From DASQFI01 sp963780895 (GTDB lineage: Bacteria; Acidobacteriota; Vicinamibacteria; Vicinamibacterales; SCN-69-37): 64,000 bases of DNA. A program made the position numbers and the translations under genes. A model generated the notes under the pieces. It was not told where the DNA came from, searched no databases, and saw only the letters and a list, made by a program, of their open reading frames with translations. Below are positions 26,581-35,083 of the stretch, one piece after another; positions within the stretch are counted from its first letter, which is position 1; every line of letters begins with the position of its first letter. The stretch lies in contig CAWAEG010000001.1 of NCBI GenBank assembly GCA_963780895.1, positions 682,001 through 746,000 on the forward strand. The letters run 5' to 3'.

Positions 26581-27573
26581 TAGCAGGTGCCGATGCCAGC
26601 GGTCGAAATCGCTGGTGACCTGGAGGGGTCGCAGCGCCAGCAGGCCCGTCCGGCCAATGGCTTTTTCGAGGTAAGCCCGCTCGGCCAGCTTGGCCCGGAG
26701 CGCCTCATCCACCGGCACGCTGAGCCCGGCTTCGCGCGCCATCAGCATGCCCTTGGCCCGGATGGCAAGCTCGAGGTCGAGCTGGAGCAGGCAGAACATA
26801 TCGGCGACGACAGGACCGGGAAACCGCGACCGCAGCTCGGCGAGATAGCGCCCGAACCGGGTCCCGCCGAACTCGCTCGACCGGACGAGCTGCAGGAGCT
26901 CCACGTCGAGATCCAGGCCCGCGCCGACCCACTCGCGCGTCTTCCGCTCGCTGACCGTGAACACGGCGAGCACGATCAGCGGCAGCACGAGCATCAGAAT
27001 GGCCGCGGCGAGAAGCGGCGAGACCAGCGCGTGGTTGAAGGCCGAGTGCAGCACCACCGCGCCGAGCCACGGCGCCAGCACCGCCAGCGACGGACGGTCC
27101 GGCCGCCAATCGAGCAGCGACTTGGCGCCGATGGCGATGATCGCCGTCGTGAGCGCGTGGAGGATCGCGGTCCCGAAACCCCGGACGATCCAGACCCAGA
27201 TCTGCCGATCGGCCAGGTGCTGCAGGTACTGGATGTTCTCGACGACGGCAAATCCGGCGCCGATGGCGAACCCGACGATCGCGGCGTCGACGAGGAACCC
27301 GATCTGCCGTCGGAACAGCGCCCACAGGACGAAGGTCATCTTGAGCGCCTCTTCGGTCACCGGCGCCACGTACCGGGTGAGGGTCTGCGGCTCGATCCCG
27401 GTGATGGCGATGACCGCCGTCTGTAACACCGACGCCGCGAGGGCGGAAAGAACGCCCGCGACGAGCGCGCGCACGAACATCGACTTCGTCACGAGCTTGA
27501 AGCTGTCGAAGAGGATCAGAAGAAGAAGGAAAACAAGGACGGGAAGAAGGGCGATCGGGGCGATGAGCAGCAC
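26569..27573 (-). CDS. PrsW-family intramembrane metalloprotease
   Basis: About 334 residues. The N-terminal two-thirds hold seven or more membrane helices with the PrsW/CPBP-type catalytic pattern: a Glu-Glu pair in VTEEALK, Glu in GFAVVENIQYL, His in TAILHALTTA and His in VVLHSAFNHAL. The C-terminal ~130 residues are a cytoplasmic helical domain with no known name. PrsW proteases cut membrane anti-sigma factors, and one such candidate is 3 kb upstream. The frame extends to 27669, but that part is repeat-derived (TGAAGA words); the first downstream start codon is the GTG at 27573, without a clear Shine-Dalgarno. The true start is therefore uncertain. Confidence 0.8.
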   Translation of the reverse strand: MLLIAPIALLPVLVFLLLLILFDSFKLVTKSMFVRALVAGVLSALAASVLQTAVIAITGIEPQTLTRYVAPVTEEALKMTFVLWALFRRQIGFLVDAAIVGFAIGAGFAVVENIQYLQHLADRQIWVWIVRGFGTAILHALTTAIIAIGAKSLLDWRPDRPSLAVLAPWLGAVVLHSAFNHALVSPLLAAAILMLVLPLIVLAVFTVSERKTREWVGAGLDLDVELLQLVRSSEFGGTRFGRYLAELRSRFPGPVVADMFCLLQLDLELAIRAKGMLMAREAGLSVPVDEALRAKLAERAYLEKAIGRTGLLALRPLQVTSDFDRWHRHLLMGQ

Positions 27574-27599
27574 AGCTGGGTGCTGACCATCATATTCAG

Positions 27600-27735
27600 A
27601 CGTCTGGGATGTCCCCAGTCTAATTCCCCAAAGAAGGACATGAAGAATTTGAAGGGGCATGAAGATCATGAAGAAAGGCTTGGCTTTTCTTCATGCTCTT
27701 CATGCTCTTCATGACCTTCAGGTTCTTCATGTCAG
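27600..27735. repeat. ATGAAGAGC 9-bp word array with inverted halves
   Basis: The plus strand has GGACATGAAG, ATTTGAAGG, GGCATGAAG and ATCATGAAG, then a short centre, then CTTCATGCT, CTTCATGCT, CTTCATGAC, CTTCAGGTT and CTTCATGTC. The two halves are complementary, so the block can fold into a long hairpin. It fills the gap between the 982-residue protein gene and the PrsW-like gene, which are in the same orientation. Confidence 0.75.
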
Positions 27736-27757
27736 GTTTTGCTTTGACCCCGCGCTT

Positions 27758-30706
27758 TTAGCGAAGCACTCTCAACGAAACCATGCCTTCTTTCCTCGTC
27801 CGTTCGCCGGGTGACACTGCGACCGCGGCGCCGGCCGAGAGCGTCATGTCGAGCGCCGAAAGGATGGTGAACCGGAAGTCGAGCTGGCCGCCCGCGGTCA
27901 GTGCGCGGCGGCGGCTCGGTTCGTCATCGAGGTTGGTGACGATCCCGCCGACGAAGATGGCGGGACGCATCCAGCTCAGGTACGCGCCGGGCGTGCCGGC
28001 CCGGCTGAAGCGGAGCGGCGGAAGGTTCCACTCGGCCAGCGACTTGACGAAGTTGCGTCCGCCGATGGCGTTGAGCTCGGTTCCCGGAAAGCTGTAGTAC
28101 TCGCGGTAGCGTTTTTCGTTCCCTCGGTCCACGTAGTTGTTGCCGAACCCGCCGAAGAAGAAGTTCGCGAAGGGCTCGTCGGGGTCCTGCGGGGAGAAGC
28201 CCGCGCTCGAGCGCAGCCAGACCGACGAATGTCCGAGCGGCAGGGCCGCGCCCACATCGTACGTGCCGTGAACACGCGCGAAGAACTCGCCGTTCGCGCG
28301 ATCGACGTGCAGCGAAAGACTCGCCTTCTGGCCTTTCTCCTCGTCCACGTGGCCGAGTGAGGAGCGGACGAAGCTGTAGCTGAGGTCCGTGTTCACGGAG
28401 ATCAGCTGGTCGACCACGACCGGCACGTTCTGGTACTCCGGAAGCTGATCGAGGTTGCCCGCGAACCGGCCCTCGATCCGGGCCGTCAGGCGCTTGGGCT
28501 CGTCGAAGATCAACGTCTCGGTGCGCGCGAGGCCCAGCGTGTAGCCCTTTCGGCTCGTCTTCGTCGGACCGAACAGGTCATAGAAATCCGCGCCGTTCCA
28601 GATTGCGTGCGCTTCCCAGTCGTAGCGCCGGTATTCGGCGCCGACGTGGACACGCTCGCGGCCCGGCAGCGACGGATCGGGCGAATACGACACGGAGAGG
28701 GCGGAGTGATTGAGTCGCAGAGGATCCGAGAGCTCCGCGCGCACGCCGATCGCCGCCGTGTCCTTGTAGCCCTGCAGGATCGGATAGAAGGATTCAAGGA
28801 GGAGACCGCCGCCGAGGTGATACGTCCCCAGCGTCTTCGGTTCGGCATCGTAGTCGAAGTTCTGCGGCGACCCGACCTGCCACGACTGCAGGACGGGATG
28901 TTTGGCGACCGTCCGCTCGCCGAGAAACGTGATCGCGGCCAGGTCCTTCTGCGGCCGCGCGGTCAGCCGCACCGGCACGAAGCCCTCGCCCGTGTACCGG
29001 AACGCGATCAGCTCGTCGTTGCCGAGCGGAATCGGCCGGAAGAAGCCGGTCTCGGCATTGGTGACCGGCTCGAGCTGCTTCGTCGCCAGCTCGTAGCGGA
29101 AGATGTTCGACACGCCGGTGAAGTACGAGCTGCCGTACAGAAAGCGTCCGTCCGGCGAGAAGACGAAGCTGTTCGGGACCGTGAGACCGCCGAAGTCGAA
29201 TTCGGCGACGGGTGTCGTGTCGCCTGACTGAAGCGAGGCAATCCGGTAGACCCGCACGTTCTGCTTTCCGCTCACTTCGCCCACCGAGGCGGAGAGCATG
29301 CTGCCGTCGGGCGAGACGTCGATGTCGTACAGCACCGTGCCGTAGGGGAGCGACACGACCCGGGTCCAGTCGGTATAGGGCGGCGCGATCTTCACGATCG
29401 ACGCGATGCCGAGCAGGTGACGCACGCCCCAGATCGATCGGTCGACCGGGTTCATCGCAAGATCGCCGACGCGAAGGTCCTTCTGCAGGAGCCGGTTGCG
29501 GCCCGTCGCCAGGTCGTAACGCATGAGGTCCCGATGGGCGCCGTTGTCGGTCGTGTAGAAGAGCGCGTTGCCGGGAAGGTCCGCCGCGAGCGAGGCGACC
29601 TGGTAGATCTTCGGCCCCTTGATGTCGACGAAGTGTTCGATGGCGCCGGAAGGCGTCTCGATCGCCCCGACATGTGCGACCTGTCCCGGATAATTGAGCG
29701 CGGCGTAGATGCGGCCGGACTTCGCGTCGTAGTAGGCGCGCGAGATAGAGCCCAGCGCTCTCGGCGACAGGTCGGTTCCCGCGGTGATCGGGTACTGCCG
29801 CACGGCCTCGAGATTCTTCCGCTGAAACTCGTGCTCGAACGCAATCCATTCTTTCCACGCCTGGTCGAGCGGCGTGCCGAACACGTGCTGGAACTGCGAC
29901 GCGAAGTACGCGCGGCTGCCCGGGCGGCGGGTCACCCACTCGATCAGCTTCTCAGGCGAGTACGTGTAGGCGAGCCACGTCATGAACCGCGCGCCGTAGA
30001 GATACGAGTTGGCCTCGACCTGGAAGTCGATCTTCGTCCCTTCGGACACGAGCCCGAGCGGGTCGTAGAACCGCGAGTTGTCCCTGACCATCGCACGGAA
30101 GACCATCTCGTCGTAGCCGCTCTGCGCGCGGCCGATGCCGCCCGCCATCCACGTCTCGACGAACACGGCGATCCCTTCGAGATACCACCGCGGCACGGCG
30201 ACGCGCGGTGAGGTCAGGTAGAAGTACAGAACCGATTCGGGCTGCTCGGCGATGGGGTTCACTTTCCCGAAGAACAGCCGCCGAAACACGTTGTCCGACC
30301 CCGTGGACTGATCCATCGTCGCGACGTGCACCAGTTCGTGATTGGCGAGCATGGTCAGCCGTTCGCTGGCCGACAGCGTCTCGAACAGATAGCTCAACGG
30401 CGCGATCTGGACCTGCACCGTGTTGCGCGGCACCGATCCGGCCGCCGCGTTGCCGTAGTCCGAGAAGTCCACCAGCAGGACCGTCGGCCGCTCGCTCGGC
30501 TTGAAGTCGAACAGCTTCCGGTGGAACGCGAAGGAGTTCAGGAACGTGCGCGCGGCAAATGGCGCCAGGAACGACTCCGTCGCGTCGACGTACACGATTC
30601 GGATGTCGGACGTTTCAACCTTGGCCAGCTGCGCGGCCGCCAGGCCGGGTGACAGGAGCGTGGTGAACAGGAAGAGCGGCAGGGCCGAGCTGAACTTCAA
30701 GGACAT
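27758..30706 (-). CDS. putative gluzincin metallopeptidase fused to beta-propeller and outer-membrane barrel
   Basis: 982 residues. Signal peptide 1-26 (ends GLAAAQ). Residues 30-270 form a peptidase-MA-like domain with the zinc site HELVH (His123, Glu124, His127) and the gluzincin third ligand Glu177 in WYLEGIA. Residues about 290-640 contain propeller-like repeats (SPDGSMLSAS, SPDGRFLYGSS). Residues about 650-982 alternate polar/apolar strands with many aromatics, like an outer-membrane barrel, and end VSLRVLR. This suggests a surface-anchored protease. The frame extends upstream to 31087, but that segment overlaps the antisense of another gene; the ATG at 30706 starts the signal peptide. 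Confidence 0.75.
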   Translation of the reverse strand: MSLKFSSALPLFLFTTLLSPGLAAAQLAKVETSDIRIVYVDATESFLAPFAARTFLNSFAFHRKLFDFKPSERPTVLLVDFSDYGNAAAGSVPRNTVQVQIAPLSYLFETLSASERLTMLANHELVHVATMDQSTGSDNVFRRLFFGKVNPIAEQPESVLYFYLTSPRVAVPRWYLEGIAVFVETWMAGGIGRAQSGYDEMVFRAMVRDNSRFYDPLGLVSEGTKIDFQVEANSYLYGARFMTWLAYTYSPEKLIEWVTRRPGSRAYFASQFQHVFGTPLDQAWKEWIAFEHEFQRKNLEAVRQYPITAGTDLSPRALGSISRAYYDAKSGRIYAALNYPGQVAHVGAIETPSGAIEHFVDIKGPKIYQVASLAADLPGNALFYTTDNGAHRDLMRYDLATGRNRLLQKDLRVGDLAMNPVDRSIWGVRHLLGIASIVKIAPPYTDWTRVVSLPYGTVLYDIDVSPDGSMLSASVGEVSGKQNVRVYRIASLQSGDTTPVAEFDFGGLTVPNSFVFSPDGRFLYGSSYFTGVSNIFRYELATKQLEPVTNAETGFFRPIPLGNDELIAFRYTGEGFVPVRLTARPQKDLAAITFLGERTVAKHPVLQSWQVGSPQNFDYDAEPKTLGTYHLGGGLLLESFYPILQGYKDTAAIGVRAELSDPLRLNHSALSVSYSPDPSLPGRERVHVGAEYRRYDWEAHAIWNGADFYDLFGPTKTSRKGYTLGLARTETLIFDEPKRLTARIEGRFAGNLDQLPEYQNVPVVVDQLISVNTDLSYSFVRSSLGHVDEEKGQKASLSLHVDRANGEFFARVHGTYDVGAALPLGHSSVWLRSSAGFSPQDPDEPFANFFFGGFGNNYVDRGNEKRYREYYSFPGTELNAIGGRNFVKSLAEWNLPPLRFSRAGTPGAYLSWMRPAIFVGGIVTNLDDEPSRRRALTAGGQLDFRFTILSALDMTLSAGAAVAVSPGERTRKEGMVSLRVLR

Positions 30707-30735
30707 TCGGGGGGATGTTACACGGACCGGACAAA

Positions 30736-30787
30736 GACCTCGGGTTTCGTTTCGCCCTGGAGAACCGATGAAACGAAACCCGAGGTC
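30736..30787. repeat. GACCTCGG hairpin (copy 2)
   Basis: Perfect 17-base arms GACCTCGGGTTTCGTTT enclose an 18-base loop. It sits between the anti-sigma candidate and the metallopeptidase gene, both minus strand. The arm sequence is identical to one arm of the hairpin at 16348. Confidence 0.85.
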
Positions 30788-30873
30788 AAAAACACGGAGG
30801 GCCGGATTGGAATCCAATCCGGCCCAGGTCCCGCCGAAGCGCCGCCCCGAAGGCGGGCGCTCGTACGTCTCCG

Positions 30874-32094
30874 CTATCTGTCGATTTTCAGCCCGGCGGC
30901 AATCCCGGCGCGATTCGCAGCGACTCCCAATGCCGCTTCCATGGCCGGCAGTGAGAGGGCGCTCATCAGCGCGGCGTTCGCGAGGCCAGCCTGGATTGCC
31001 GGCTGCGCGAGACTCTTCGCCACGGCGGGGCTCGCCAATGCCATGCTCGCCTGCGCATCCGCCATGACCGAGGCCAATCGCGGCCAAGCGAGGATCTTCA
31101 TAGCTGCCTGGTCGGCCAGGACGTTCTGCATCGCCGTCATAGCGAGGAGCTGGACCAACATCGGGTTGGACAACGCCAGCCTCGCGTTCGGCTCCTTGAG
31201 CACGTTGGCGACTGCGGGATTCGACACGAAGGCCATGAGCGCCTGCTCTTCCCTCATGGCAGCCAGATTGCCCTTCGCCATAGCTGTCTGAATTGTCGGA
31301 CGTGCGAGCGCTTCCGAAACCCCGGGCAGCGCAAGCGCCTCGACGAACGCAGCGTTCTCCAGATGCGGAAGCAGGCTGGGCAGGAGCGCAGCGACGTTCG
31401 ATGCCGTCAGCGCCTCGCGAGCCGCAGCGTTGGCAAACAGCGTCTGGACCGCTGGCCGGTTGAGCGCCTCGAGCGCAGCGCGGTCTCCGGCCAGCTCCCG
31501 CACCTGCGGACGCGCGAGCGCCTGCGCCAGAGCCGGATCCCTGAACATCGCCAACAGAGCCTCGCGGGCCTCTCGGTCCTTGAGCAGCCGGTCGAACGTG
31601 TCACTCTGGATGAACTGCTGGACGTCGGTGTCCGGAACGCTGATGTCTTTCGCGCTGAGGGTAGCGCCCTGGTATCGCTGCGCCTGCCCGATGCTGCCCT
31701 CGGTGCCGGAGTTCCCGATCGGCGGGTACCCGAGTACAAAAATGGAGACGATGGCCGCCGCGGCCACGCCTGTGACTCCCCAGAGAATCTTCGCTCTCAC
31801 GATGACGCCTCCTCGGGCTTCGAACTGCCCGTCGGTCCATCCACTCGCCGCTTCACGCTTCGTTTGATCGGAACCTACACGCTGACCAGGCAGAAAGTTG
31901 GTGAGGCGTCGCGCTTTGGCAGACCGGCGCCAGCGCCGCCAGGCGGAGAAACCCGCTTCGACGGCTGCTACCCGCTTCATGACGGACTCGGCCAGGCCGG
32001 CCGGAGGGTTCGGACGCGGAACGTCGCCCAGCGCCCTTTCGACGGGATCGTCTTTTCCGGCCATTTCGGGACCGGGCAGGGGGGATTGGCTCAC
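30874..32094 (-). CDS. membrane protein with alanine/proline repeats, anti-sigma candidate
   Basis: 406 residues. A cytoplasmic N-terminus (1-100) has a RALGDVPRPNPPAGLAESVM segment typical of anti-sigma leaders. One membrane helix follows (about 103-123), and the outer part (about 165-400) is made of ~10-residue helical repeats such as NPAVANVLKEP, SNPMLVQLLAM, SPAVAKSLAQ and PAIQAGLANA, reminiscent of STI1-like NP repeats. There is no zinc-finger motif. The GTG start overlaps the sigma-factor stop (GTGA), so the two are translationally coupled, the classical sigma/anti-sigma arrangement. The anti-sigma role is inferred from position and topology, not from a recognised domain. Confidence 0.7.
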   Translation of the reverse strand: MSQSPLPGPEMAGKDDPVERALGDVPRPNPPAGLAESVMKRVAAVEAGFSAWRRWRRSAKARRLTNFLPGQRVGSDQTKREAASGWTDGQFEARGGVIVRAKILWGVTGVAAAAIVSIFVLGYPPIGNSGTEGSIGQAQRYQGATLSAKDISVPDTDVQQFIQSDTFDRLLKDREAREALLAMFRDPALAQALARPQVRELAGDRAALEALNRPAVQTLFANAAAREALTASNVAALLPSLLPHLENAAFVEALALPGVSEALARPTIQTAMAKGNLAAMREEQALMAFVSNPAVANVLKEPNARLALSNPMLVQLLAMTAMQNVLADQAAMKILAWPRLASVMADAQASMALASPAVAKSLAQPAIQAGLANAALMSALSLPAMEAALGVAANRAGIAAGLKIDR

Positions 32095-32630
32095 GCTATG
32101 CTCCTATTGCCCGACAGGATTTCGGCCAGCCGCTGGCGGGCCGAAAACAGCCGCGATTTGACGGTTTTCTCCGGAATTCCTATTGTTTCGCCGATCTCTT
32201 CGTACGACAGCTCGCCGAAGTACCGCAGGACGACGACTTCCCGGTATTCCTTCGTCAGCCCCATCAGGGCCGACTGCACGCGCTCGCCGATCTGCCGACG
32301 CTCGACCGGGTCGTCGGCCGAGTCGGCCTCGAACTTGTCCTCGAGGGGGTCGGTCGGGCGGCGCACACGAAGGAAGTTCAGGCTTTCGTTCACGGCAATC
32401 CTGTATATCCAGCTGAAAAACCGTCGTTCCGGGTCGTAGGTCTCGAGCCGTTCGTAGGCCCGGACGAAGGCGTTTTGGGTCACGTCCTGCGCGTCTTCCG
32501 CGTTTCCCGTCAGCCGGATGGCGACGGAGTAGAGCACCCGCTGGTAGCGCCGGACGAGGGTCTCGAACGCCGACGAGTCGCCCGTCAAACACCGGGCCAC
32601 CCACACCGCGTCGTCGTTCGGTTCTGCCAT
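32091..32630 (-). CDS. ECF-type RNA polymerase sigma factor
   Basis: 179 residues, sigma2 plus sigma4 only. Region 2: FETLVRRYQRVLYSVAIRLT, DAQDVTQNAFVRAYERL and FFSWIYRIAVNESLNFLR. Region 4: LTKEYREVVVLRYFGELSYEEI with the helix-turn-helix IGIPEKTVKSRLFSARQRL. The frame extends three codons to a TTG, but the ATG at 32630 is preferred. The upstream region is occupied by repeat DNA and is shared with the divergent RsbW-like gene. It is coupled to the membrane anti-sigma candidate. Confidence 0.93.
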   Translation of the reverse strand: MAEPNDDAVWVARCLTGDSSAFETLVRRYQRVLYSVAIRLTGNAEDAQDVTQNAFVRAYERLETYDPERRFFSWIYRIAVNESLNFLRVRRPTDPLEDKFEADSADDPVERRQIGERVQSALMGLTKEYREVVVLRYFGELSYEEIGETIGIPEKTVKSRLFSARQRLAEILSGNRSIA

Positions 32631-32685
32631 GCAATACAAGGAGAGCGGGAAAAAGTTGGTGCGATTCTAAGGGGTCCGATTCTGA

Positions 32686-32791
32686 GGGGTCAGGTCCTGT
32701 ATTGCAACATTGCGGTGAATTCAATGCCAGTCTTGCAATACAAAACCGAACTGACCATGTGCTCCAATGTGCCAATACAAGACCTGACCCC
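32686..32791. mobile_element. REPIN/MITE-like element with GGGGTCAGGTC inverted ends
   Basis: The arms at 32686-32712 and 32765-32791 (GGGGTCAGGTC(C/T)TGTATTG, continuing for 27 bases) are inverted copies with three mismatches. The centre holds a further degenerate inverted copy (CTTGCAATACAAAACCG). The right arm ends one base before the ATG of the RsbW-like gene. A partial copy (GGGGTCCGATTCTGAG) at 32671 and CTTGTATTGC at the sigma start show that the whole divergent region derives from this family. No transposase is present. Confidence 0.75.
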
Positions 32792-33190
32792 ATGACGCTG
32801 TCCGTGCCGGGAACCGTGGCGGGTATCCGAGAGGCCGTCGACGCCCTCGACGCGTGGAGCGCGCGGGAGCACCTCCCGGACGAGGCGCGCCGAAAGCTGC
32901 TCATCGCCTTCGATGAGATCCTTTCCAATGTCGTCAGGCACGCGCTGCAGGACCGATCCGGGCTCATCGAGGTCACCATCTCGCGGGACGGCGGGCTCGT
33001 GCACGCCGAAGTGACCGACGATGCCGACCCGTTCGACCCGTTGGGGGTGCCCGCACCCGATACCTCGGCGGGGCTGGATGCGCGGCGCCCGGGGGGACTC
33101 GGCATCGCCCTGGTCCGCGCGTTCACCGACGAAGTAAGGTACGAGCGCCGGAGCGATCGCAACCGGCTAACCATGAAGTGGCGTGTTTGA
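32792..33190 (+). CDS. RsbW/SpoIIAB-like anti-sigma serine kinase (HATPase_c)
   Basis: 132 residues, GHKL ATPase fold: N-box AFDEILSNVVRHAL (Glu, Asn), G1 box VTDDADPFDP and G2-type GGLGIALVRAFTDEV. It would phosphorylate the STAS protein encoded next and sequester a target factor. The longer frame from 32702 translates repeat DNA, so I start at the ATG at 32792, immediately after the repeat element; there is no Shine-Dalgarno, as that space is occupied by the element. It overlaps the start of the STAS gene, forming an RsbW-RsbV-RsbU-like operon. Confidence 0.9.
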   Translation: MTLSVPGTVAGIREAVDALDAWSAREHLPDEARRKLLIAFDEILSNVVRHALQDRSGLIEVTISRDGGLVHAEVTDDADPFDPLGVPAPDTSAGLDARRPGGLGIALVRAFTDEVRYERRSDRNRLTMKWRV

Positions 33191-33533
33191 GATGGACATT
33201 TCGCAGGAACAGCTGAATGGCGTCGTGGTGGTGACACCTCGCGGGAGAATCGACAGCACGACGTCGGGGGCGCTCGAGGCGCACCTCACGAACCTGTCGA
33301 AAACTCCGCAGCCGCGGATCGTCGTGGACTTCACGAACGTGGACTACATCAGCAGCGCGGGTCTTCGCGTGATGCTCACGCTGGCCAAACGCGTGCGCGA
33401 CGCGCGTGGCGGGCTGGCGCTCTGTTCGCTCGGAGAGACGGTCCGGCAGGTCTTCGAGCTGGCGGGCTTCATGCCGCTCTTTACCATCGAAGGCTCACGC
33501 GACGTCGCCGTCCGCGCGGTCGGAGAGCGATGA
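33183..33533 (+). CDS. STAS-domain anti-sigma factor antagonist (RsbV/SpoIIAA-like)
   Basis: 116 residues, a single STAS domain: VVVVTPRGRIDSTTSGALEAHL, IVVDFTNVDYISSAGLRVML and a C-terminal helix. The phosphorylatable serine is Ser58 (second of ISSAGL, numbered from the GTG). The start is GTG at 33183, overlapping rsbW by eight bases, or the ATG at 33192. Unphosphorylated, it would bind the RsbW-like kinase and free its target. It overlaps the phosphatase gene as ATGA. Confidence 0.92.
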   Translation: MFEMDISQEQLNGVVVVTPRGRIDSTTSGALEAHLTNLSKTPQPRIVVDFTNVDYISSAGLRVMLTLAKRVRDARGGLALCSLGETVRQVFELAGFMPLFTIEGSRDVAVRAVGER

Positions 33534-35083
33534 ACGGGCGCGTCCGCGTCGAGCCGCCGCAAGGCCCGCCCTTCGATCGCGAGCTGCTCGCGCCGGAGGT
33601 GATCATCGGACGCGCCACGACGGCCGGGCTGATGGTGCCCGACTCGAGCATGTCGCGGCATCACGCCCGGCTCTTCGAGCGGGATGGGCGATGGTGGGCC
33701 GAAGATCTCGGCGCGACGAACGGCACGACGCTGAACGACCAGCCGCTTCTCGAGCCCACGGCTCTCGGAACTGGCGATCGGTTGCGGCTCGGCGCGACCC
33801 TGGTGCGATTCGATCCGGAACAGGAGGACACGACCGATCCGGGCACGCTGAGCCGGCAAGCCGCGAGACTCCGGACGATCAACGAGATTCACCGGGCGCT
33901 CGCGACGCCGATTTCGCTCGCCGAGCTGCTCGATCTGATTCTCGAGCGCTGCTTCGAGGTGCTTCGGCCGGAAGAGGGCATCATTCTCCTCAAAGATCCG
34001 GCGGGCCGGTTCATGCCCGCCGCGAGCCGGCGGCTGCCGGGAAAAACGGGAGCCACCGTGGTCTCGCGCAGCCTCGTGGAGGAGGTCGCCGGAAAGGGCC
34101 GTCCGGCGCTCGTGCTCGATGCGGCGCTCGACGACCGGTTTGCCGGATCGCAGTCACTCATGATGTCGGGCGTGCGGAGCGTCGTCGCCGCGCCGCTCTC
34201 GGACTCGGACGGGTCGATCGGCATGATTGCGCTCTCGTCGAGCGTGAGCGTCAAGCAGTTCGCCAATCTGGATCTCGAGATGCTCGTCTCGATCGCGTCG
34301 GCGGCGGCGCTCCGCGTGCGGAACGTCGCGCTGACGGAGGAAGCCGCGGCGCGCAAGGTCCTCGACCGCGAGCTCTCGCTCGCCCACGACATGCAGATGT
34401 CGATGCTTCCGCGCCTGCTGCTCGACCGGCCTGAAGTCGATCTGGCCGCCCGTTTGACACCGGCGCGTTCGATTGGAGGCGACCTCTACGATTTTGTCCT
34501 CGATGACGACGGGCTGTGGTTTGCCGTGGCCGATGTGTCCGGCAAAGGTGTGGCGGCCGCGCTGTACATGGCGGTCGCCAAGACGTTGTTTCGCGCGAGC
34601 GTCCAGTCAGGGATCGGTCCGGCCGGTGTCCTCGCCCGGATGAACCGGGAGCTCTGCCGCGACAACGATCAATTCGTGTTCGTCACCGCTGCCGTCGGCC
34701 ACCTGGCGTTCGCCACCGGCGAAGTGACGCTCGGCGACGCCGGCCACAACCCTGTGCTCCTCATCGGGTCGAATGGCCGCGCGGCGACGCCGCACGTGCC
34801 GAAGTGCATGGCGCTCGGCGTCATCCCTGACACGCCGTACACGGACGGGCGGTTCGTCATGGCGCCAGGCGAAACGCTCGTGCTCCATACGGACGGGGTC
34901 ACGGACGCCAGAAATCCGGCGGGCGACATGTTCGGCTTCGATCAGTTCGTGCAGGTCGTGGAGCAGGCTGGTGGAGAATCCGCCGAGTCGATCGCCGCCG
35001 GCATCAACGACGCGGTCGTGTCGTTCGTGGCCGAAGCGCCGCCGGAGGACGACCTGACGCTGCTCGTAGTCCGAAGGACATAA
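33530..35083 (+). CDS. FHA-GAF-SpoIIE (PP2C) phosphatase, RsbU-like
   Basis: 517 residues. An FHA domain (about 18-95; IIGR, SRHHA, TNGT) reads phosphothreonine; a GAF domain (about 115-285) is a sensor; a PP2C/SpoIIE phosphatase (about 300-517) carries the metal aspartates in GGDLYDF, ADVSGKG and DDLTLLVV. It should dephosphorylate the STAS protein and so switch on the partner module. The FHA domain in front suggests input from a Ser/Thr kinase, but none is encoded nearby. The stop is the first triplet of an AAGGCTGA word array. Confidence 0.94.
   Translation: MNGRVRVEPPQGPPFDRELLAPEVIIGRATTAGLMVPDSSMSRHHARLFERDGRWWAEDLGATNGTTLNDQPLLEPTALGTGDRLRLGATLVRFDPEQEDTTDPGTLSRQAARLRTINEIHRALATPISLAELLDLILERCFEVLRPEEGIILLKDPAGRFMPAASRRLPGKTGATVVSRSLVEEVAGKGRPALVLDAALDDRFAGSQSLMMSGVRSVVAAPLSDSDGSIGMIALSSSVSVKQFANLDLEMLVSIASAAALRVRNVALTEEAAARKVLDRELSLAHDMQMSMLPRLLLDRPEVDLAARLTPARSIGGDLYDFVLDDDGLWFAVADVSGKGVAAALYMAVAKTLFRASVQSGIGPAGVLARMNRELCRDNDQFVFVTAAVGHLAFATGEVTLGDAGHNPVLLIGSNGRAATPHVPKCMALGVIPDTPYTDGRFVMAPGETLVLHTDGVTDARNPAGDMFGFDQFVQVVEQAGGESAESIAAGINDAVVSFVAEAPPEDDLTLLVVRRT

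Noticed and set aside
27574..27669. N-terminal 32 codons of the PrsW-like frame
   Set aside because: They are encoded by the ATGAAG/CTTCAT word array and flanking repeat DNA, and no ribosome site precedes either ATG.
30707..31087. 127-codon N-terminal extension of the metallopeptidase frame
   Set aside because: It overlaps the end of the anti-sigma candidate in another frame and includes the GACCTCGG hairpin; a signal peptide begins at the ATG at 30706.
32702..32791. 30-codon N-terminal extension of the RsbW-like frame
   Set aside because: It is encoded by the REPIN-like element; kinase homology begins at the ATG at 32792.
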